Positions 1 through 4,924 of a stretch of 6,727 nucleotides of DNA are shown one piece after another (position 1 is the stretch's first letter; the number at the start of each line of letters is the position of its first letter). The stretch spans positions 24,971 to 31,697 of the forward strand of contig NHDN01000007.1 of the NCBI GenBank assembly GCA_002171765.1. Reading direction: 5' to 3'. The stretch is from Verrucomicrobia bacterium TMED60. Its GTDB lineage: Bacteria; Verrucomicrobiota; Verrucomicrobiae; Opitutales; MB11C04. The notes beneath the pieces are model-generated. The model worked only from the letters and a program-made list of their open reading frames with translations. It was not told where the DNA came from and did not search any database. Position numbers and translations under genes: made by a program.

Positions 1-857
1 CGCACTCTGGGCGATTCTTTGGTTACATCAAAGGCATCACTTGCCTCCATCTGCATACGGTAGGCCAGCTCGAAGGAGCGAATCCTTGAATCGAGTTGAT
101 CATCACCATCCCGGGTATTTTGATGAGCCCGATTTAATTTTTGCAGAAACTGGAGTTGCTTTGATTGGCGCTTGCCTGGTCGTGCAGGGTTGAGGTTTGG
201 AATGATTTCCTCATCAGATTTTTTTGCAGGGTTTACATAAGTTCCCTGATAAATTCCCGGCAGAAAGGCAGAGCGCCAATTTTGAGTTTCAGTGACGGGA
301 TACCCATTTGGGCAGAGGACCACAAATCCGGGCAGGTTTTGGTTTTCTGTTCCCAGACCGTATGTGACCCATGAACCCATGCTGGGGCGAACTAGCCTGC
401 CATCTCCGCAGTTCATTAACATGAGGGATGGCTCGTGGTTGGGTACATCCGCTCGCATGGACCGTATTACGCAAAGATCGTCCGCATGCTTGGCGACATG
501 TGGAAACATTTCGCTGACCGGTAATCCGGATTGGCCGTATTTCTTAAAGGTAAAGGGAGACTTGTATGCAGCCCCGGTTTTACGTTCGGTGTTTAAACGG
601 TGTTCATCAGGAAGAGTTTTCCCGTGCCATTTGGTAAGTTCTGGCTTGGGATCGAAGGTGTCGACATGAGAAGGTCCACCATTCATAAATAAATGGATCA
701 CTCTTTTAGCCCTGGGTGAAAAGTGAGGTCCTTTGGGGAGCATCGGATTCCCTTGTCCATTAAGTAACGGAGCGAGAGCGGATAAACCCATTCCCATTCC
801 GCAACTGGCGAGAAAGTTCCTTCTTGGAATGTTTAAATTATCTGAAAAAGGATGCAT
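1..857 (-). CDS. DUF1501 family protein, Tat-exported (3' end beyond the window)
   Basis: Reading from the ATG at 857, 285 codons stay open to the left edge, so the gene is cut off; family members usually have roughly 430-500 residues. The N-terminus carries a twin-arginine signal (RRNFL at residues 12-16, then a Gly/Ala/Leu-rich stretch to about residue 34), predicting folded export through Tat. Family hallmarks follow: RVIHLFMNGGPSHVDTFDPK at about 52-71, the NHEPS segment near 140-144 and RPSMGSWVTYGLGTENQNLP near 157-176. DUF1501 is related to the alkaline phosphatase/sulfatase fold, but no enzymatic activity is established, so I assign none. The start is fixed by its one-base overlap (TGATG) with the stop of the upstream DUF1549/DUF1553 gene, the usual partner in Planctomycetota and Verrucomicrobiota. 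No clear ribosome binding site precedes it, which fits translational coupling. Family assignment is firm; function is unknown. Confidence 0.95.
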   Translation of the reverse strand, partial: MHPFSDNLNIPRRNFLASCGMGMGLSALAPLLNGQGNPMLPKGPHFSPRAKRVIHLFMNGGPSHVDTFDPKPELTKWHGKTLPDEHRLNTERKTGAAYKSPFTFKKYGQSGLPVSEMFPHVAKHADDLCVIRSMRADVPNHEPSLMLMNCGDGRLVRPSMGSWVTYGLGTENQNLPGFVVLCPNGYPVTETQNWRSAFLPGIYQGTYVNPAKKSDEEIIPNLNPARPGKRQSKQLQFLQKLNRAHQNTRDGDDQLDSRIRSFELAYRMQMEASDAFDVTKESPRV

Positions 858-3253
858 CAGTCAGTGAAGAAGAATTCATTGGATACTAACAAGGTTTGTG
901 CAAGATCCTCAAGGTTGGAAAATTTGGCATCGGGTCCCAAAAATTCAACCCCAGTTTTTCTTTCATCTTTTGTTGGATTACGAGACAGAATTTGGCGGTA
1001 AAGAAATTCAACTTGGGAGGACGGACTGGCAGCATTAGAACCGAATGCTTTTTTTGCCAGGGTGGCAGACCTTTCAATCACAAATGGATCATTGAATGCG
1101 AATAGAGCCTGTTGGGGAACCGTGGTCTCAACTCGTTGGGGTGCATGGATGTTAGGGTTGGCAAAGTCAAAGGAGTTCAGTGTTGGGGAAATATTCTGTC
1201 GATCAATATAACCATAAACTGCTCTTCTTTTCGAGTAGGGCTTGGAGTGTAGCTTTTGCGAAGGGCCATGCATGGTCAATTCAAGTTCTTCTGATACTTG
1301 GAGCATAGCATCCCTCATTGCTTCAAAATTCAGTCTTTTTCTATTCATTGAGGACAGATAAAGATTATCTGGATCTTTTGCTGGAAGTTTCCGAGCTTCC
1401 TGGCGATAGGTCTTACTCAGAACAATGGCACGAATCACCTTTTTAATACTCCACCCGTTTTTCATGAAAGATTGGGCCAAATGATCGAGCAGTTCTGGAT
1501 GGGATGGATTTTTTCCCATCAGTCCAAAATCACTGGGTGTTCGGACAATCCCTTTTCCCAAAAGATGCATCCAAATTCGATTTACCATCACCCGGGAAGT
1601 TAAAGGGTTCGATGGATCGAGGATCGATTCAGCTAGTTCCAATCGTCCGCTTCCCTTCGTGTAATTTTTTCTTTCCACTCCATTGGGAGAAAGAGCCACC
1701 GGAAAGCGACGGGGGACACGATCTCCACGGGCACCCAAAGAACCCCGCAAAAGAACATAAGGATTCTGAATGTTTGGTTTGTCAAAAAGAGACATTGCTC
1801 TTGGCGGAGCACCTGGATGAGTGGCTTCATGATTTGCCACTTTAGAACGGAGGTTATTTTTCTGATTACGATCTTTTTGACTAAAATACCTCTCCATTTC
1901 TTCCCGTTTTATATTCGCTGGAAAACCCTTCGCGGAAACCGCAAATACAAGCCCCTTTTTTTCTTTAGCAGTCCTTGATTGTATCAGCGAATGGTGCAAT
2001 GCATCAGCATACCAGGAAATGAGATCCGTAAGTTCAGCGGATTCGTTTCGCTTCACATTCTCGCGTAAAAAGGATGGTAAGGATGCCAAGTCAGATGACT
2101 TCCATTTTCTGTAAGTCTCTGCCTGCACTGTTGATTGTGCAAAGGTCAATAATGGTCTAAGAAAGCTCTGATCAGCTTTTTGTTTTCCTTTAAGATAATC
2201 CCTCCAACGATTGGCCAACTTGGGATAAAGCTTTTGCTTCCCTGCTAATGCTTCAAAATCGTTCTTTGGAGTTTCATAAGCATCCAGTGATAATTGGATA
2301 TATTGTTCGATGCCTTCCTTGGATTGAGCGAAATCAAGTTTTGATTGCAGATACTGATCCACCTTTTGCTGCAATTTACTAAGTTTGTTTTTGAATTCAA
2401 TGTAGGCTGTGGAGCTCTCATCTGGTTTCCCGATTAGTGGGAACTTTGCGGGCTTATTTGAAGCATCAAAAATTCCGTAGAGTGAATAGTAGTCGGCCGT
2501 GGGTATAGGATCATGGAAATGATCGTGGCATCTTGCACAGGCAACCGTGAAACCCATGAGTCCACGGGTTACCAAATCGATTTGGTCATCGATAATTAAC
2601 TGCCTACGGTTTAAAAAAACAGGGCCTGCGGTCAGAAATCCAAGTGCGGCGAGGTCTGGATGGTTTGGCAGTTCAGTCAGGAAATCCGCCGCCATTTGTT
2701 GCCTGATAAATTCATCGTAGGGGAGGTCTTTATTGAATGCCTTGATCACCCAGTCCCGGTATGTGTAAGCATAGGGATATGTTCGGCTCTCTCCCCCCGC
2801 TAGATATCCTTTGGTGTCGGCATAGCGGGCAACATCGAGCCAGTGCCGCCCCCATCTTTCTCCAAACCTTGGAGAATTTAGAAGTTGATCAACTATTTTC
2901 GCATAGGCATTGGGTGTTTGATCATTTACGAAAGCATTCACTTGATTGAAGGTTGGCTTGAGTCCGATTAGATCGTGATAGAGACGACGGATCATGGTTT
3001 GGCGATTAGCCGGTTTGGCGAAGTCAAGAGATTCTTCCTGAAGGCTTTGTCCCACGAAAGCGTCGATGGCGCTATGGGAGCCAGATTTCGGGATTTCGGG
3101 ATTTTGAATCGGTTGAAAGGCCCAATGATTTTCGGACTTTTGAAAGATTGCTTTCATGCCTTCCGGTTGCCCGCTAATTGAGACCAAGGGTGCAAGCAGG
3201 GAAAGTCCCAATCTGGAAAAGTAATAGAATGTAATTTGGGAGTTCAAAGACAC
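857..3253 (-). CDS. Secreted DUF1549/DUF1553 (PSCyt2/PSD1) domain protein
   Basis: This is a complete 798-residue protein. It has an N-terminal signal-like segment (Arg14 followed by a Leu/Ser-rich core to about residue 28), then a linker with HWAFQPI at 43-49. DUF1549 follows at about 60-265, with SPRFGERWGRHWLDVARYAD near 127-146 and a CARCH motif at 239-243 that matches c-type haem attachment. A charged, helix-rich, poorly conserved middle spans about 275-470. DUF1553 covers about 530-770, with NPLTSRVMVNRIWMHLLGKG near 550-569 and the VPQQAL/FNDPFV signature near 712-725. The separate N-terminal PSCyt1 haem domain of many longer relatives is absent. The start is GTG; an in-frame TGA two codons upstream rules out an extension, and the next ATG (residue 33) would remove the signal peptide. 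The stop overlaps the DUF1501 start by one base. Whether haem is really bound, and what the protein does outside the cytoplasm, are unknown. Confidence 0.95.
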   Translation of the reverse strand: MSLNSQITFYYFSRLGLSLLAPLVSISGQPEGMKAIFQKSENHWAFQPIQNPEIPKSGSHSAIDAFVGQSLQEESLDFAKPANRQTMIRRLYHDLIGLKPTFNQVNAFVNDQTPNAYAKIVDQLLNSPRFGERWGRHWLDVARYADTKGYLAGGESRTYPYAYTYRDWVIKAFNKDLPYDEFIRQQMAADFLTELPNHPDLAALGFLTAGPVFLNRRQLIIDDQIDLVTRGLMGFTVACARCHDHFHDPIPTADYYSLYGIFDASNKPAKFPLIGKPDESSTAYIEFKNKLSKLQQKVDQYLQSKLDFAQSKEGIEQYIQLSLDAYETPKNDFEALAGKQKLYPKLANRWRDYLKGKQKADQSFLRPLLTFAQSTVQAETYRKWKSSDLASLPSFLRENVKRNESAELTDLISWYADALHHSLIQSRTAKEKKGLVFAVSAKGFPANIKREEMERYFSQKDRNQKNNLRSKVANHEATHPGAPPRAMSLFDKPNIQNPYVLLRGSLGARGDRVPRRFPVALSPNGVERKNYTKGSGRLELAESILDPSNPLTSRVMVNRIWMHLLGKGIVRTPSDFGLMGKNPSHPELLDHLAQSFMKNGWSIKKVIRAIVLSKTYRQEARKLPAKDPDNLYLSSMNRKRLNFEAMRDAMLQVSEELELTMHGPSQKLHSKPYSKRRAVYGYIDRQNISPTLNSFDFANPNIHAPQRVETTVPQQALFAFNDPFVIERSATLAKKAFGSNAASPSSQVEFLYRQILSRNPTKDERKTGVEFLGPDAKFSNLEDLAQTLLVSNEFFFTD

Positions 3254-3259
3254 AGTTCA

Positions 3260-3287
3260 AAAATATCCGTCACTTTTGCTAAGTCAA
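3260..3287 (-). promoter_or_regulatory. Candidate promoter for the DUF1549/DUF1553–DUF1501 operon
   Basis: On the minus strand TTGACT (3287-3282), close to the -35 consensus TTGACA, is followed after 16 bases by TATTTT (3265-3260), a weak -10. Only six bases separate this -10 from the GTG start, so transcription would begin at or next to the start codon and give a leaderless message. The placement in the short gap after the dehydrogenase gene is sensible, but AT-rich gaps often yield such matches by chance. The operon could instead be read through from the dehydrogenase promoter. Confidence 0.35.
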
Positions 3288-3303
3288 CAGCACCTGCCAG
3301 TAC

Positions 3304-3332
3304 CAAAGTAAAATATTTTTTACAGACCTTTG
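3304..3332. repeat. AT-rich imperfect inverted repeat downstream of the dehydrogenase gene
   Basis: GTAAAA (3308-3313) and TTTTAC (3318-3323) are perfect complementary arms around a four-base loop. They are flanked by an outer pair, CAAAG (3304-3308) and CTTTG (3328-3332), with a five-base asymmetry. It begins five bases past the dehydrogenase TAA. The stem is nearly all A·T and has no GC-rich base, so it would be a poor intrinsic terminator. It may be a weak terminator, a protein-binding site or chance in an AT-rich gap. Confidence 0.3.
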
Positions 3333-3336
3333 AACC

Positions 3337-4380
3337 TTATTCGAAATCAATTACGATTTTCAGGGCTTTTCTTTCCCCTTTGGCCAGAGCTGTCATGATC
3401 TCTGGCGTTTCTTCGAGGGTGCAATGACCCTCGATAAAGGTTTGCAACTGGTCTTGAAATGCTGGAAGAGTTTCCACCGCCTGCCGGAAAGCTTTTTGGT
3501 CGAACCCATAGGTGCCAATCAGGGATATCTCTTTGGAAACTAAGTCCTGAAGGGGTAAATTCACTGATTTTGCCAAATTACCAATTAGCAGAAGGCTGCC
3601 TTTTTCACTGACCAATTGAAATGCTTGATTAAATGAATCTTCAATCCCGACTGCATCGATAACCAAGTCCGGATTGGAACCTAGTTTTTCTTTGAGTTGT
3701 CCTGCCACTTCATCCGGGGTTGAGTTCGTTTCAATCAGCAAAGTCTTTCCTCCAAAATTTTTGGCCCTTTGTAATTTGTCTGAAATCAGGTCAATAACAG
3801 TCACATCCATAAACCCAAGAGATTTGGCCACGAGCAAAGAGCAAAGCCCAATCGTTCCTGAGCCAATGATGACAATCTTTTGAGGCTTGATCGATTTTTC
3901 CGCGAGTCGGTGGAATCCATGCAGAGCGACCGCTACCGGCTCTGCCAAGACACTGACTTCAGCAGCGATCTCCTCCGATGCGGGGATTGCGTTGGCTGAA
4001 GGAATAGCAAGGTATTCGGCCATGGCTCCCCGAGTCCCTAGGTTTACCCCGACAACCCGCTTGTTCAGGAAACTGGGATCTCCTTCTTCAGGGGTGGGGG
4101 CATGATCGGAGAGTACATTAAAAACCGTCACTCGTTGGCCTACCTCGGGGGTCATGACATCCGGGGCAGTTTCCACAATTCTTCCCACTATTTCATGACC
4201 CATCACCATACCGGGGGCACGCCTGCCGCTTTCCCCGGTAAATCCATGCACATCACTGCCACAGATTCCAACGGACTCCATTTTGATCAAAACTTCACCC
4301 GCTTTAAGGGCAGGTTTGGGCAGGTTTTGCAGGGTCATTTTCCATGGTTCTTCATAGATCAGTGCTCGCATATCATTCAT
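3337..4380 (-). CDS. Zinc-type medium-chain dehydrogenase lacking the structural-zinc cysteines
   Basis: This complete 347-residue cytoplasmic oxidoreductase belongs to the alcohol/polyol/threonine dehydrogenase group of the MDR superfamily. The N-terminal catalytic domain has GICGSDVHG with Cys40, GHE with His62 and Glu63, and LAEPVAVALHG with Glu147, the catalytic zinc ligand set of sorbitol- and threonine-dehydrogenase-like enzymes. The Rossmann domain begins near 168 with GSGTIG (173-178), and Asp197 ends the second strand, which favours NAD+ over NADP+. The loop that usually holds four structural-zinc cysteines (about residues 84-120) contains none. Length is normal for the family. ATG at 4380 is used; a second ATG three codons in is equally possible because neither has a good ribosome binding site. 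The substrate cannot be deduced: neighbours are a divergent DUF393 gene 40 bases away and a DUF1549/DUF1553 gene 83 bases downstream, neither a metabolic partner. Confidence 0.93.
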   Translation of the reverse strand: MNDMRALIYEEPWKMTLQNLPKPALKAGEVLIKMESVGICGSDVHGFTGESGRRAPGMVMGHEIVGRIVETAPDVMTPEVGQRVTVFNVLSDHAPTPEEGDPSFLNKRVVGVNLGTRGAMAEYLAIPSANAIPASEEIAAEVSVLAEPVAVALHGFHRLAEKSIKPQKIVIIGSGTIGLCSLLVAKSLGFMDVTVIDLISDKLQRAKNFGGKTLLIETNSTPDEVAGQLKEKLGSNPDLVIDAVGIEDSFNQAFQLVSEKGSLLLIGNLAKSVNLPLQDLVSKEISLIGTYGFDQKAFRQAVETLPAFQDQLQTFIEGHCTLEETPEIMTALAKGERKALKIVIDFE

Positions 4381-4386
4381 ATTTCG

Positions 4387-4414
4387 TTGTGTGTATCTTT
4401 AAACTGACTAAAAT
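4387..4414 (+). promoter_or_regulatory. Candidate promoter of the DUF393 gene in a 40-base divergent gap
   Basis: The 40 bases between the two divergent starts (4381-4420) must hold or overlap promoters in both directions. For the plus strand, TTGTGT (4387-4392), a weak -35, is followed after 16 bases by TAAAAT (4409-4414), which matches the -10 consensus at five of six positions. The ATG comes six bases later, with no Shine-Dalgarno sequence, suggesting a leaderless message. I could not pick a convincing minus-strand promoter for the dehydrogenase; its -35 may lie inside the DUF393 coding region. Confidence 0.4.
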
Positions 4415-4420
4415 AATAGT

Positions 4421-4819
4421 ATGCAGGATCAATTACAAAGAGTAATCTTTTTTGATGGCGTTTGTGGTCTTTGTAACGCGTGGGTTGATTTTATTTTGAA
4501 ACGGGATAGAGCCGGCATTTTTTCCTTCGCCCCCCTACAAGGCAACTATGCGAAGGAAATGGAACCAGAAGCAAGTAAGAATTTGAACACCATGATCTAC
4601 CTTGTATCCGGCCAGCGATATTACCGGACCGGAGCCATTCTAAGAATCCTTCGTGACCTCGGCGGCATTTGGTACCTGGCTTGGGTTTTCTGGTTTGTAC
4701 CCTTTTTTATCAGGGATTTTTTTTATGGTCTAATTGCTAGGAATCGGTATCGAATTTTTGGGAAGAAAGAGAACTGCCGAATTCCCACCCCCAAGGAAAA
4801 AGTCAGGTTTTTGGATTAA
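4421..4819 (+). CDS. DUF393 (DCC/YuxK-like) thiol-disulfide oxidoreductase family protein
   Basis: This complete 132-residue protein has the usual length for DUF393. The first strand leads directly into the family signature FFDGVCGLCN (residues 10-19), giving a thioredoxin-like CxxC pair at Cys15 and Cys18 with Asp12 just before. Further family features are FAPLQG at 36-41, the YRTGAILRILRDLGG segment at about 68-82 and the C-terminal CRIPTPKEKVRFLD, which adds a third cysteine (Cys119). Residues 81-105 are very rich in Trp, Phe and Tyr, suggesting a membrane-associated or buried segment; there is no signal peptide. The family is named as a predicted thiol-disulfide oxidoreductase from the CxxC motif, with little biochemical proof. 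An in-frame TAA at 4409-4411 makes ATG 4421 the first ATG available. It is transcribed away from the dehydrogenase and converges on the phosphatase gene, so it appears to be a single-gene unit. Confidence 0.93.
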   Translation: MQDQLQRVIFFDGVCGLCNAWVDFILKRDRAGIFSFAPLQGNYAKEMEPEASKNLNTMIYLVSGQRYYRTGAILRILRDLGGIWYLAWVFWFVPFFIRDFFYGLIARNRYRIFGKKENCRIPTPKEKVRFLD

Positions 4820-4924
4820 TTATTGAGAAAAGAGTTTTGGATACAGAGGTCGACCCAGTTCAAAATTAATCAGGGACATTATCGATATCAAAGGACAGTA
4901 CCAGGTAGTTCGGGAATAATTTGA

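Noticed and set aside
292..669. 125-codon plus-strand open frame opposite the DUF1501 gene
   Set aside because: Antisense shadow of conserved DUF1501 sequence, with no domain or start context.
796..806. Lipobox-like LASC at residues 16-19 of the DUF1501 protein, suggesting a lipoprotein
   Set aside because: The cysteine comes only five residues after the twin arginines, leaving no hydrophobic region before it; the hydrophobic stretch follows it, as in ordinary Tat signals of this family.
1504..1845. 113-codon plus-strand open frame opposite the DUF1549/DUF1553 gene
   Set aside because: The opposite strand encodes conserved DUF1553 sequence here; the plus-strand product has no family resemblance.
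4866..4915. Short minus-strand reading (YLVLSFDIDNVPD then stop) after the PhoD-like stop, resembling a lost protein tail
   Set aside because: It is in another frame from the phosphatase, only about 16 codons long, and has no start; the phosphatase C-terminus looks complete without it. A chance reading is the simplest explanation.
4820..4924. Intrinsic terminator between the convergent DUF393 and PhoD-like genes
   Set aside because: Only very short repeats were found (AAAA/TTTT with a three-base loop; AGGTA/TACCT with an 18-base loop). None has a GC-rich stem followed by a T run.
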